Origin: Puccinia triticina
Taxonomy: Eukaryota > Basidiomycota > Pucciniomycetes > Pucciniales > Pucciniaceae
Direction of reading: 5' to 3'
Assembly: GCF_026914185.1 (NCBI RefSeq)
Contig: NC_070564.1
Span: forward strand, 2,914,001 to 2,978,000
Length of the DNA stretch: 64,000 nt
The first letter of the stretch is position 1. Every line of letters starts with the position of its first letter. Under the pieces are notes generated by a model. That model ran no database searches. It had not been told where the DNA came from and was given only the letters and a program-made list of their open reading frames with translations. The position numbers and the translations under genes are program-made. Positions 44,854-57,674 of the stretch are shown piece by piece.

Positions 44854-47655
44854 ATATCACTACTTTGGCAGTTTCTGGGTGTTTCTGCCAATATATCTCA
44901 TCCCAGCGGGGGTATTCTTCTGCCATATGGTTACCAAAATGTTGAGAAGCGGCCAAAATTTCATTATGTACCTTTGTTCACCACAAAACCCCCAAATGTA
45001 GCAACTACAATCTGATCAGTTTCCAAATATCACTACTTAGGCAGTTTCTGGGTGTTTCTGCCACTGTATCTCATCCCAGCGTGGGAATTCTTCTGCCAGA
45101 TGGTTACCAAAATGTTTGAAAGCCTCCAAAATTTCATTAAGTACCTTTGTTCACCACAAAACCCCCAAATGTAGCAACTGAAGTCTGATCAGTTTCCTAA
45201 TATCACTACTTTGGCAGTTTCTGGGTGTTTCTGCCACTGTATCTCATCCCAGCGTGGGAATTCTTCTGCCATATGGTTACCAAAATGTTTACAAGCGTCC
45301 AAAATTTCATTACGTACCTTTGTTCACCACAAAACCCCCAAATGTAGCAGCTACAGTCTGATCAGCTTCAAAATATCACTACTTTGGCAGTTTCTGGGTG
45401 TTTCTGCCAATATATCTCATCCCAGCGTGGGTATTATTCTGCCATATGGTTACCAAAATGTTGAGAAGCGGCCAAAATTTCATTATGTACCTTTGTTCAC
45501 CACAAAACCCCCAAATGTAGCAACTACAATCTGATCAGTTTCCAAATATCACTACTTTGGTAGTTTCTGGATTTTTCTGCCACTGTATCTCATCCCAGCG
45601 TGGGAATTCTTCTGCCATATGGTTACCAAACTTTTTACAAGCGCCCAAAATTTCATTATTTACCTTTGTTTGCCACAAACCCCCCAAATGTAGCAACTAC
45701 AGCCTGATCAGTTTCCAAATATCACTTCTTTGGCAGTTTCTGGGTGTTTCTGCCACTATATCTCATCCCAGCGTGGGTATTCTTCTGCCATATGGATACC
45801 AAAATGTTTACAAGAGTCCAAAATTTCATTACGTACCTTTGTTCACCACAAAACCCCGAAATGTAGCAGCTACAGTCTGATCAGATTCCAAATATCACTA
45901 CTTTGGCAGTTTCTGGGTTTTTCTGCCACTGTATCTCATCCCAGCGTGGGAATTCTTCTGCCATATGGTTACCAAAATTTTTACAAGCGTCCAAAATTTC
46001 ATTATGTACCTTGTTTGCCACAAACCCCCCAAATGTAGCAACTACAGCCTGATCAGTTTCCAAATATCACTTCTTTGGCAGTTTCTGGGTGTTTCTGCCA
46101 CTATATCTCATCCCAGCGTGGGTATTCTTCTGCCATATGGTTACCAAAATGTTTACAAGAGTCCAAAATTTCATTACGTACCTTTGTTCACCACAAAACC
46201 CCGAAATGTAGCAGCTACAGCCTGGTCAGATTCCAAATATCACTACTTTGGTAGTTTCTGCATGTTTCTGCCACTATATCTCATCCCACCGTGGGTATTC
46301 TTCTGCCATATGGTTACCAAAATGTTTACAAGCGGCCAAAGTTTCATTATGTACCTTTGCTGACCACAAAACCCCCAAATGTAGCAGCTACTGTCTGATC
46401 AGTTTCCAAATATCACTACTTTGGTAGTTTCTGGGTTTTTCTGCCACTATATATCATCCCAGTGTGGGTGTTCTCCTGCCATATGGTTACCAAAATGTTG
46501 ACAAGCCCCCAAGGTTTCATTATGTACCTTTGCTGACCACAAAACCCCCAAATGTAGCAGCTACAGTTTGATCAGTTCCCAAATATCCCTACTTTGGTAG
46601 TTTCTAGGTTTTTCTGCCACTGTATATCATCCCAGCGCGCGAATTCTTCTGCCATATGGTTACTAAAATGTTCACAAGCGTCCAGAATCTTCTTATGTAC
46701 CTTTGTTCACCACAAAACCCCCAAATGTAGCAGCTATAGTCTGATCAGTTTCCAAATATCACTACTTTGATAGTTTCTGGGCTTTTCTGCCAAGGTATCC
46801 CATCCCAGTGTGGGTATTTGTCTGCCATATGGTTATCAAAATGTTGAGAAGCCCCCAAAGCTTCATTATGTACCTTTGCTGACCACAAAACCCCCAAATG
46901 TAGCATATGGTTACCAAAATGTTTAAAAGCCCCCAAGGTTTCATTATGTACCTTTGCTGACCACAAAACCCCCAAATGTAGCAGCTACAGTCTGATCAGT
47001 TTCCAAATATCACTACTTTGGTAGTTTCTAAGTTTTTCTGTCACTGTGTCTCATCCCAGCGTGGGAACTCTTCTGCCATATGGTTACCAAAATGTTTACA
47101 AGCGTCCAAAATTTCATTACGTACCTTTGTTCACCACAAAACCCCCAAATGTAGCAGCTACAGTCTGATCAGTTTCCAAATGTCACTACTTTGGTATGTT
47201 CTGGGTTTTTCTGCCCCTATATCGAATCCCAGCGTGGGAATTCTTCTGCCATATGGTTACCAAAATGTTTAAAAGCCCTCAAAGTTTCATTATGTACCTT
47301 TGTAGACCACAAAACCCCCAAATGTAGCAGCTACAGTCCGATCAGTTTCCAAATATCACTACTTTGGTAGTTTCTGGGTGTTTCTGCCACTATATCTCAT
47401 CACAGCGTGGGAATTCTTCTGCCATATGGTTACCAAAATGTTTAAAAGCGGACAAGATTTCATTGTGTACCTTTTTTCACCACAAAACCCCCAAATGTAG
47501 CAGCTACAGTCTGATCAGTTTCCAAATATCACTACTTTGGTAGTTTTTGGGTGTTTTTATGCCACTAAATCTCATCCCAGCGTGGGAATTCTTCTGCCAT
47601 ATGGTTACCAAAATGTTTACAAGCCCTCAAAGTTTCAACAAGTACCTTTACTACC
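44854..47655 (+). repeat. 173-bp satellite array, block 3
   Basis: About 16 monomers in the same orientation as block 1, with marker spacing close to 173 bp (45184, 45357, 45531, 45703). One junction near 46905 lacks about half a monomer. Confidence 0.92.
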
Positions 47656-48604
47656 AATCTGGCAGAAGAATTCCCACGCTGGGATGAGATATAGTGGCAG
47701 AAACACCCAGAAAGTACCAAAGTAGTGATATTTGGAAACTGATCAGACTGTACCTGCTACATGTGGGGGTTTTGTGGTCAGCAAAGGTACATAATGAACC
47801 TTTGGGGGCTTGTAAACATTTTGGTAACCATATGGCAGGAGAATACCCAGGCTGGGATGAGATATAGTGGCAGAAACACCCAGAAACTGCCAAAGAAGTG
47901 CTATTTGGAAACTGATCATACTGTAGCTGCTACATTTGGGGGTTTTGTGGTCAGCAAAAGTACATCATGAAACTTTGGGGGCTTGTCAACATTTTGGTAA
48001 CCATATGGCAGAAGAATACCCACGCTGGGATGAGATATAGTGGCAGAACCACCCAGAAACTACCAAAGTAGTGATATTTGGAAACTGATCAGACTGTAGC
48101 TGCTACATTCGGGGGTCCTGTGGTGAAAAAACGTACGTAAGGAAATTTTGGACACTTGTAAACATTTTGGTAATCACATGGCAGAAGAACACCCACGCTG
48201 GGATGATATACAGTGGCAGAAAAACCCAGAAACTACCAAAGTAGTGATATTTGGAAACTGATCAGACTGTAGGTGCTACATTTGGGGGTTTTGTGGTCAA
48301 TAAAGGTACATAATGAAACTTTGGGGGCTTGTTAATATTTTTGTTACAATATGACAGAAGAATTCCCACGCTGGGATGAGATATAGTGGCAGAAAAACCA
48401 AGAAGCTACCAAAGTAGTGATATTTGGAAACTGATCAGACTGTAGCTGCTACATTTGGGGGTTTTGTGGTGAGCAAAGGTACATAATGAAACTTTGGCCG
48501 CTTGTAAACATTTTGGTAACCATATGGCAGAAGAATTCCCAAGCTGGGATGAGATATAGTGACAGAAACACCCAGAAACTACCAAAGTAGTGATATTTGG
48601 AAAC
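47656..48604 (-). repeat. 173-bp satellite array, block 4, inverted
   Basis: From CTGGCAGAAGAATTCCC on, every monomer is the reverse complement of blocks 1-3; about 5.5 copies, ending where hAT-2 begins. Confidence 0.92.
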
Positions 48605-48894
48605 TAAAGATGGCACAAGGTTCCCGTTTGCGGGTACCTGTCAAGGTTTGGCGGGTACTCGCCGTCGGGTGCTGCCGGCGGGTGCGGGTGTCCAGATTCT
48701 GGGGCAAAAAAATGGCGGGTACCCGCGCCAAGTACCCGCCAAATACTCGCCCTGCCCACGCCGCCAGATCACACAACATCACTGTCCTGTGTAATATGTT
48801 TTTTCTGATTACGCGTAATCGCACAAAATCTGGACCCCCGCGCCCGCGGCCTGCACCCGCCGGCGGGCCCTATATATACATATGGCATACCATA

Positions 48895-50344
48895 TGTCAG
48901 CCTGCGTGATGCCAAGGACAATAATCCTTCTAGCTACACGAGCTGCAAAGTGAAATAATAGAGTTTTAAGGACTCTAGGGATTATATCCAAGGCTTTGGA
49001 GAGGTTGTGTGGCGTAAAAAATAGAGAAATAGTAGTTTAATTATGTTAATAAAATTAATATAATTAAAATAAGAGGGGCCTGCAAGCAGGAGTGGTTTAG
49101 ATCCCTCTAAGGTATCGTGCAACAGCAGAACATTTAGTTACCTGTTAGTACTGGGGCCTGCAAGCAGGGGTGGTTTAGATTCCAGCAAGAATGAAGCGGA
49201 GAATCTCAAGAGAAAGGGGTTAAACTTACTAGAATTAAGCCCTTAAATTCTTGAGGTTCTTCAGGGGAGAATCTGAGCAGATTCAGACGAAGGAATTGAG
49301 CTATATTCAGCAACTAAGGATCTTACCAGGCAGAGAACAGGTGTTGAGCACGTGTTGGAAGCGGGTAATGATCAGAGTAGGTGTAATAGCATGAGGGAGG
49401 GTCTTTGGAGCGCACAGAGGGCCCTTTAAATAGTCATGAAAGCCCTCAGAGGGCGCTCAGGGAGCCATATAGCTGCTGGCCAACTTGTGGGCGTAATTCT
49501 GGCTCAATTTGGCGGTTGGCCAACTTGTGGGCGTGATTCTAGACCAATTTGGCAACGCTACAGGAGGACTATTCCTTTTTGGGGCGTGCAAATGGCTGCA
49601 AAAGTAATATTTGGCCGTCTCAGGACTAGTCTAAAACACTTCTAACTAGTAGGGGTTGTTACGTGTGTCCTATCTTCTAGATTGGGCCACTTATGATGCT
49701 CCTGTATCATAATTAGTCTGAAACACATGGTAATTGTTTTAGGCTAATTTACAGGTTACATAATGGTAATTACTGTTTGGGACATGCAGGCTGTCACGTG
49801 TGGCCAATTGTTCTGCTTTGGTCTACATAATGACATCACATGTACCAATTGGTTGGTACTTCTTATCTCTGTGCGTCAAGAATGTCTTATTTACATCATT
49901 ACATATGTAATGGAACATTCTAGGCGCTCATGGGACTCAGAAGGTGTCATATCTTCATAGTATAGCGTGATTACGGCCTTTTTGGGTGTCTGTGGCGCTT
50001 ACAAGCATATTTACATGAGCATATAAGCATGAGCGCTACTTTATCCGTGGTAACTGGGTATATTTTCATGTGTAATTTACACAGGGAAGGAGTAAGAGTT
50101 TAGGGTACGTTGCAATGAGGTACCCTAGTTTATTTTAGGCGTAGATTAGGAATCTGAAGTAATATTCTACAATTTACATATGTAAGAGTACGTAATAATG
50201 TCTCTTTCATAGGTAATATTTATACTTTTTATGGTGTTACATATGTAGGAGATTTAGTAATAATGTCTCTAACATATGTAACAATTTTTATTATTTTTCT
50301 GTGATATTATGTCACGGTGGCTCTGACATAGTAGCCAGTTGACA
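48895..50344. mobile_element. Solo LTR (1,450 bp) in the hAT-2 leader
   Basis: Begins TGTCAGCC and ends GTTGACA (inverted TGTCA/TGACA ends), with 5-bp duplication CCATA at 48890-48894 and 50345-50349. Inside are two direct duplications: GGGCCTGCAAGCAGG (49076, 49155) and GGCCAACTTGTGGGCGT (49477, 49518). Confidence 0.82.
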
Positions 50345-50400
50345 CCATATGCCATGTTGCCCCCAGCCCGATCCGACCGGCCCTCCTGCCTCAACCATCA

Positions 50401-53400
50401 ATGGCACCTAAACAGAAAAGCAAGAAGCGCTGCAAAGCAGCTTAATCACCCACCTCCTCAGTCGCCAGTTGTACCCCCGCAAATAAGAAACAAAATTGTA
50501 TCACCATCAACAACTCCGAGTCTGATGACGATGCCAATGAGAAAAACCCCGACCTGAGCAACCCAGGGGGCACTCAAACCTCAAGGTCCGAGGGGCTGAC
50601 AGATGAACAGGAGCTTAGTGAGTGATTCAGTTCACTATAGGATTGATCCGAGATGTAATACTTACCGTTTTTATTTGCTGCTTGGTAGAAAAAGCAATCC
50701 GAGTGCACAAAAACCAGCTAAGTTCTTGCTATGCCGCTTATCATCCCCCCCAGATCTCCGATCAGGTGGACAAACATGGCCGCAATATGATTGCTTACTC
50801 TTGTTGAAAGTTAGTACTTCTCTCATTTTATCCTAGTCCAATTCTCTTATAACGGTCTCCTTTTATATTTCAGTTGCGGCAGCAAGATCCACCGACCAAC
50901 ATACAATACGTCACCTAGTAATCTTGCAAAGCACGTGGCTAGTTGCATCAAGAAAGCCCATGACACCAAAGCGCAAACGTTAACGTCAATGGGGATATCG
51001 GGCAGTAATCATATTGACGCTTGGGATGTGAGTTGTCCAACACCCCCCTTGCCGTCCATCTATTCTCACCAAAGCATAGCTGACCTCTAGGATGCAACAG
51101 GTACCCCAGCTTTGTGCGGTTTGGTGCGCCAAAGCTGCCCGTCTTTTCTCCGCTCTAGGAGAGCAGGCACATCAAGGGATATTGCACCCAACTGTTGTGC
51201 GACACTTACCAACCCGAAAGGCTGTATCAAACAACATTGGCCGGTTATACACAGCTGTTCAGGATTCCATTATTAAATCCTTGAAGGTTGGTTTTACATC
51301 TTTCCCACTTATCATACAAAAATGGGCTGAATTGTTGTCTCACTAGGCTCACACCGGGGCAATCTACTTGGGTCTTGACGCCTGGAAGTCACAAAGCAGA
51401 TATGATCTATTAGGGACCGTGATATATTGCATGGTAGAGGATAAAGCGGATGGATTTTACTTGGAGGCCATGCCCCTTGATTTTGTCAGGTTAAAAAAAA
51501 GTCATACAGGTTTTTATATAGCAGAAACGGTCCAGCTGATTGTTGATAAGTTTGGTTTGAGGGACAAGGTAAGCAAATCTTCTCTCTTTCCTTGGCTAAT
51601 TGGCTGATTTTTGGTTCTCTTACCTCACAGATATGTGGAATCGTTACGGACAATGCTTCAAATAATCAGACCATGGTTGAGGAGATCTCAAGGTTCAGGT
51701 GGCCCCAATTCAAAGGTGAACCACAATGGATCAGGTGCTTCGCACACATTTTAAATCTGATTGTACAGGTGATATTGCAACCATTCGGAAGCCATGCAAA
51801 AACAAAAACTGCCTCGGCCAATGAAGACAACTCTGACAACGATCCTCTGGATCCAGATGATCCTGAGGATCCAGATGACCAGATTCAACAGTAAGTCTTT
51901 TGGTTCTTGTCTCATCATTCTCATCATCTTCATCCTTGAGTTTGATGACTGAATGCCATCTTTGTTTAAACAGCTTTGACAACGCTGCAGGCAATTCAGA
52001 AGATGATGGGGATGATGAAAATAGTGACCTAAATCTTCTGGCGGCCGATCTCATCAACCTGGAGGAGATCGAACTTGAGGATGATGATGTTAATGGGCTG
52101 AGTGATGAAGACAAAGACAATTGATATACTTCCAAATCTTGCAAACAGACCCTGGCAAGGGTAAGCCAACTTCATCCCCCTCAATATTTTTTTCTTTGCT
52201 GACTTATGCCAGCTAGTTCTGAGCAATCTCTTGCAAGCTGAATAAATCACCAAACTCGAAGTCACTTTTTGTTGAGCTTTTTAGGGCTAATGAGTGTAAA
52301 AAGCCGCATAACATCCAGCGGGATGTGAGGACCCGATGGAACTCCACTTTGACACAGTTGGTTGGTGTCTTGAGATGCTCGGTTGCAGTGTGAGTCTATC
52401 TTTCTCTTACTCATATCATCAGCCAATATTTTAACTGATGTACTTGCTATTTCAGTTTGGAGTGGCAAACAGATAGACAATATGGCCTCTCTCAAGAACA
52501 TCAGATCAACCAGGACGATTTTGATTTTGCAAGTGACCTCGTCGAGGTCCTTCAACCCTTCTTTGACATAACACTACAAGTCTCGACTCCCGGCGGCGCC
52601 TGAATAGCAGATATAGTTGTTTTTATAGACCAGATCACATGCCACCTTTTCACCGCCATTTCACAAAAGAAAGCACAGTACCCGCCGGCTTTGAGGAATG
52701 CCTGTCGTGCAGGACTCCAGCTCACAAACAAGTACTATACTCTTACGGACTGCTCGTTGTTGTACCGAGTAGCTATGGGTGAGTTCTCATATCTTTTTCT
52801 TCTCTCTTGTTGCTTTTATTTCGTACAACATCCTCAATGTACTGACTTGCTTTGAAATTTTCAGTTCTTCATCCATCCTTCAAGGATGAGTATTTCAAAC
52901 TCGCCAAATGGGAGCCCAAATGGATCGAAGAGGCCATAAGACTTCATCGCGAGATGTGGGAAAGTAAGTATCGACCTCCACCTCAACCAAACACCTCCCA
53001 GAAAGAAAATACTGGCGCTTCAATAGTGAGTAAACATCTTACCATACATCATATACAATTCAATCAATCATCCGCTAACATGATTCACATCAGCCTCCAA
53101 AAGGTGTGATTGCAGGTTTGCTGAGTGCTTCAGCAGCACGTGGAGCAAGCACCAACACCAATCCGCTCACCATGTGGCTTGCTGGAGGCTTGGCGCTGAA
53201 GGAAGATGGACGGCCAGTTGACCCCCTCAAATGGTGGATGCAACAACGACGCGCTGGCAATTCCCATGGTGGCCTCCTCCAGATGGCACTGGATGTGCTA
53301 AGCTGCCCGGGTAGGTTACTTTACTCTAGATTGATTGCTTATTGATTTTTGAACTAACACTACATTTAATACAGGGACCACTGTGGACGTTGAGCAATCT

Positions 53401-53589
53401 TTCAGTTTTGGCCGGGACTACGTCTCCTTTTGAAGGCACTGCCTCAGCGCGGCATTGGTTAGTCAAGGCATGGCTGTGGCGTTTTACTCAAAAAACGGTA
53501 AGATTAAACCTGGGGTGTTGCATAAATGGAAACTCAACCAGAAGAACAAAGCAAAGATGAAGGGAAAGGATAAAGCAGGGAGACTATGA
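50401..53589 (+). pseudogene. hAT transposase 2 (multi-exon, decayed)
   Basis: Starts MAPKQKSKKRCKAA and stops at once (TAA 50443-50445); the next segment ends LTDEQELSE, matching LTDEEELS of hAT-1. Later exons give a BED-like region (GRNMIAYSC, about 50780; SNLAKHVASCIKK, about 50930), VPQLCAVWCAKAARLFSAL (51100), IYLGLDAWKSQSRYD (51362), ICGIVTDNASNN (51634), QWIRCFAHILNL (51730) and the hAT dimerisation block VDVEQSFSFGRDYVSF (53385-53430). The last is followed by TGA at 53431-53433, where hAT-1 has SSKRHRL. The frame ends at 53589. Introns sit at places similar to hAT-1. It is dead by at least two stops, but clearly a sister of hAT-1. Confidence 0.82.
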
Positions 53590-53828
53590 TGTACAAGCAG
53601 AAGTAGGTCAACATACATACATGAGCTAGCGGTGAAATGAATCATTTGAGTGGCCTTTTTGGCAAAAAAAGTTGCACATACCCGCAAGTACCCGCTGCAA
53701 GTACCCGGGTACTCGCCCCTTCTTCCCTGGCGGGTGCCGGGTGCGGGTGCGGGTGCCCAAGATCTGGGGATTTTAACGCAGGTACTTGGACTCGTTGGCG
53801 GGTACCCGGGTGCAAGGGGCCATCTTTA

Positions 53829-54382
53829 ATCCACTCCAATTTTATTATCTCAATCTCATTGGAACATGCTGCATAAAAGCATACACATTTTTTTACCTCC
53901 CATGATCCCCTCTATGTTCTGGTGGAGAGCAAACTGTGGAAGCTGAGTTGGGGAGCACAGACCCTCTCCGTGCAAAATCCTTATTTTGAGTGTTTTTAAA
54001 GGGTTTTTTTGGACTGGAAGGGATGTTGAGAAGTTACCCAAATTCTTTTGGTTTGACAGGCACAAGCTAGTGGATGACTTCCCGTCATCATTTAGAGAGC
54101 TCTAGATGCCTCTCTAAATCCTAAAATAAGACACCTATCAAAAACTCAACCAGTGCAGATGAAAGTAATGAACTGTAGGGCTAGGAAAACATTTTCCTTT
54201 TTGTCAAAAATTAAGAATTTGGGTGTGTAAATTGAGATCTGGGAGGCTCCCAGACTCGACGGGAAGTCCTCCAGTCTTCAATCTAAGCAATTTTATTGCA
54301 AATAAAGTTAAGGAAGCAAGGAATTATAGAGGTTTGGATATTCCACCCAGCCAAAGTCAGATTCTTGGCACGCCAAAAAGGG
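53829..54382. other. Intergenic region
   Basis: Repeat-derived AT-rich spacer. No gene seen. Confidence 0.4.
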
Positions 54383-54460
54383 GTGGTCCCTCCTGCCAAG
54401 GGCTGTCGGAGGCTCGCTTCGCGAGACACACACCCGCCGCAGCGAGGGCCTTGGGTTAAG
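54383..54460. mobile_element. Possible terminus of a hairpin-ended element
   Basis: Reversed, the right edge reads AAACTTAACCCAAGGCCCTC, similar to the CGAACTTAAC start of the 8858 element, followed by a GC-rich hairpin (GGTCCCTCCTGCC, GCTCGCTTCGCGAG). The other end is not identified. Confidence 0.4.
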
Positions 54461-54612
54461 TTTGCAGTTGAGCATGTGGTGCAGGTTGGTCCACGCACCA
54501 ACTTGGTTGCAACCGCGCAGTTCGGCCCCCCTTTGGTCAGAACCACGACTTGTCCGAGACTCCGCCGTGCCGAACGCTTTTTCCACATCAGCGGTTCCTC
54601 AGCCAACAAAAG

Positions 54613-54702
54613 GTAAGCAGGCAGTTGTTTTGACATGTTGTGGCTGTAAGTGTTTGGATCAGGTCTTCCAGAAATTTAGCTAATGTGATTGGTTATCTGA
54701 AG
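54613..54702 (+). other. 5'-UTR intron of the F-box pseudogene
   Basis: GTAAGC donor and AAG acceptor just before the ATG; sequence is related to 9706-9793 (GTTTTGACA, TGTTGTGGCTGTAAGTGTTTGGATC). Confidence 0.6.
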
Positions 54703-55998
54703 ATGGCCATCATCTTTGATCTTCCCGATGAAGTGTTCAAGCTCATCTTTGAATATCTTGTGACGGTCGAATTCGCATCCTTGGAAGTGCGACCCTTCGC
54801 AGGTCTCGACGCCCGGATGGAATGTGAAATATCGACGGCATGCAATTTGAGGCTGGTTTGCCGCAGATGAGCAGAGTGGTTCTATGTACATCATCTATAC
54901 AAGCACCTCCGCGGGAGATATCTCCAAACAAACGATCTCCTGAACCACCTTCTCAATCGTTCATCGTCAGCCGCCCGACCAAACTGCCAAGTCTTGGATC
55001 TTTGGGACCTTAGAAGTCCCCCGAAACCCCATCAACTCTGGAGCAGAGGGTCAACTCAACACAAGAACGGACCAGAATTGTGGAGCGAATATGAAATTCT
55101 TGAATGTTTGGCCGATTATTTCTCGGACTCGCTTACCGAAATTACACTACGTTTCAGACATTATATCTCACTCCCCGTCGAAATCATTCAAGCGATTGGA
55201 CGAATCAGAAATCTACGCACTCTTCGATTGGGTTTTTGACCATCCTACAAATACGAAATATACTTACGAAAACCTGGAGTGAAGCAACCTCAGCCGGACC
55301 CACAATGCCTGAGTATGTTGATTCTTGCCGCCCAGAACCTCACGACACTCGATCTGGCAGACCTCGATCCTGAACTTGTACCAAGTTCTATTGGATCCGC
55401 ACTTGCTAACCAACGGCTCCCACCAATCACTTGATTGAAAATTTGTCATTTGCAATGCTCCTATCCAGGATTTGTCAGCCTTGCTACTGCGCTCAAGTCT
55501 AGTATCAAAGTGCTCCAGGTCTCAGGTATCTCTTCAGACAACGGACAAACGCTCAAGCCATTATTTGAAGTGCTTAGGGAAACAATTGAAGGTATCTCAG
55601 TGCAATCCAACTCAGTAATTGGACAAGTCCTCAACTTGGAGTTTCCGAAACTACGGGTCTTCGAAACTCAGTCTTCTCACTTGCTTACCAATCTTCTGAC
55701 TGAAGGCATCTTCTTGCACTCAATCGAAGTCCTTGGAATTGACATTTGTTCTGTTGATTGTAAACCTCCTCTCGAGTCCCATCTGTTTACAAACATGCCC
55801 AGCTTAAGACGGCTAGTCTTTTTGTCTTATTCAATTTTCTCTGATGGCATATCAATTCCAGATGATCATTTGCTGGCTTGCAAGGCTCGCGGGATAGGAT
55901 GCATAAAATTCACCATGGGCAGGGGAATATCTGAGATGATGGTAAGTTGGACTGATAAACAGAGTTTAATGTCACCCTATAGAAGACAAATAACTTGA
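54703..55998 (+). pseudogene. F-box/LRR-like protein, paralogue 3, three stops
   Basis: The same frame runs from MAIIFDLPDEVFKLIFEYL to the stop at 55998 and follows the proteins at 6809 and 9807 throughout (SDSLTEITLRF, LATALKSSIKVLQVSG, ETIEGISVQS, MPSLRRLVFLS). Three in-frame TGA codons break it, at 54868-54870 (Trp in the paralogues), 55237-55239 and 55432-55434. There is no net frameshift, so it was inactivated recently. It lacks a neighbouring dehydrogenase copy. Confidence 0.85.
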
Positions 55999-56199
55999 AA
56001 ACTGACCCTTGCCTCTGTTGTTAATTCAGAGCCTATGAATTTCAAACTCTTCTTAACCTCAAAAAAAAAACCCTTGTTTTGCTCAAGGGACTGCCTTCTC
56101 TGCTTATAAGTAATCCTGTGCTTTCTTGCCCATATTGCTCCCTGCAACCATGGGACCCAAGTCTCACTACCTGACCTGCCGTCTATGTAAAAATATTCA

Positions 56200-57671
56200 G
56201 GCCCTGTTTGGACGCCCGGTGTGATATTATAAATCACATAATAATATACATAACACAAAAGTGAAAAGCCAATTGTCATAAAATCAATTATGCAACCAGC
56301 ACATTTATGACAGGTCTGTTTGGCGCGTCCACTCAATAATCATATAGTACTCATTTATTACAAGTCTGTTTGGCAAACCAAAATTCACTCGGTGTAATTC
56401 CCTCACAATGTCGCCTCCCAGCATGCTTCAAAAAAAAACAGTACCAGCTCGGACAAAAGAGGATGGCACTTTTCATCATTATCCTGATTGGCCTCCGTCA
56501 GTAGTCGAAGACAATCAAACATCCGTACAACAATAGCATCTTAACGCCTCATGAATCTCAATGACCCAACCAGTCACTGAGAGGGACTCTACACCCTCTC
56601 GACGACCGGACAAGTCATTGAGAGGGATTCTACACCCTCTCCATGACTGGTTGAAACCAGTCATCAAGAGGGACTCTACACCCTCTCAATGTCCGGTCAA
56701 CCACTCATTGAGAGGGTGAGTCCCTCTCGATGACTGGATGATTCTACACCCTCTCAATGAGTGGTTGACCGGACATCAAGAGGGTGTAGAGTCCCTCTTG
56801 GTGACCGGTCAAGCAGTCATCAATAGGGACCAATCAAGCAGTCATAGAGGGATTCTACACCCTCTCAATGACTGCTTGACCGGTCATCAAGAGGATGTAG
56901 AATCCCACCCAATGACTGCGTGACTGCTTGACCGGTCACCGAGAGGGACTCTACACCCTCTTGATATCCGGTCAGCCACTCATCAAGAGGGTGTAGAGTC
57001 CCTCTTGATCCGGTCATCAAGAGGGACTCACCCTCTCAATGAGTGGTTGACCGGTCACCAAGAGGGACTCTACACCCTCTTGATATCCGGTCAACCACTC
57101 ATTGAGAGGGTGTAGAATCATTCAGAGGGACTCACCCTCTCAATGAGTGGTTGACCAGACATTGAGAGGGTGTAGAGTCCCTCTTGATGACTGGTTTCAA
57201 ATAGTCATGGAGAGGGTGTAGAATCCCTCTTGATGACTTGTCTGGTTGTCAAGAGGGTGTAGAGTCCCTCTCAATGACTGGTCGGGTCATTGAGAGGTGA
57301 AGTCCTCCTTGATGACCGGTTGAACGGTCATTGAGAGGGTGTCCTCTGGATGGCCTGTCAAACCGGCCATCCAGAAGTTGATGCGTGCTCTTCAATGACC
57401 AGTTGACCGGTCATTGGGAGGTTGTGTAGTACTCCCTAGATTGGCCAGTACATATGTATGTAGCCATGGGCCAGCCATTTATCACCCGGAAATAGAGGTC
57501 AGTACCTCTATTTCCAGAATGGCTCGGGGAATAAATTTCCTGTTATACCAAGTAATGAATTTTATGATATAACTGGCCGGTCCAAACACATAAATGAGGT
57601 GTTATACCCCGAGCACCCCTGGTTATAAATCGCGCAATTTATAACCAAAATTGGGGCGTCCAAACGGGGCC
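56200..57671. mobile_element. TIR element with Tourist/Harbinger-like ends
   Basis: Ends GGCCCTGTTTGGACGCC and (reversed) GGCCCCGTTTGGACGCC with 3-bp TCA on both sides (56197-56199, 57672-57674). Subterminal palindromes such as TTATAAATCGCGCAATTTATAA. The interior is filled by the minisatellite. Confidence 0.8.
56567..57425. repeat. Alternating direct/inverted minisatellite
   Basis: Two modules alternate in both orientations about 20 times: GAGAGGGTGTAGAGTCCCTC (itself nearly palindromic) and GACTGGTTGACCGGTCATT. The region can fold into many stacked hairpins. Confidence 0.88.
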
Positions 57672-57674
57672 TCA

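Larger units (their letters stand above)
48605..53828 (+). mobile_element. hAT transposon 2, with solo LTR inside
   Basis: Ends TAAAGATGGC at both sides, each with a GC-rich subterminal zone full of GGGTACC and CGGGTGC motifs (48630-48860, 53690-53815). The left end abuts satellite (GATATTTGGAAAC), while the right flank is unrelated and no 8-bp duplication is visible, so one flank may have been rearranged. Without the solo LTR it is about 3.8 kb, close to hAT-1. Confidence 0.78.

Noticed and set aside
44716..46363. Several overlapping frames of about 100 codons (SGCFCHYISSQ... type) in the 45-48 kb region
   Set aside because: They are translations of the 173-bp satellite in the same phase; they repeat with the monomer and have no start context or domain.
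48605..48894. A host promoter CpG-island-like GC-rich stretch
   Set aside because: Its inverted match at 53690-53828 and the TAAAGATGGC ends show it is the subterminal region of hAT-2.
54868..55434. Reassigned or selenocysteine TGA codons in the F-box copy
   Set aside because: The paralogues use ordinary codons, the TGAs fall at unrelated residues and other genes use TGA as terminator.
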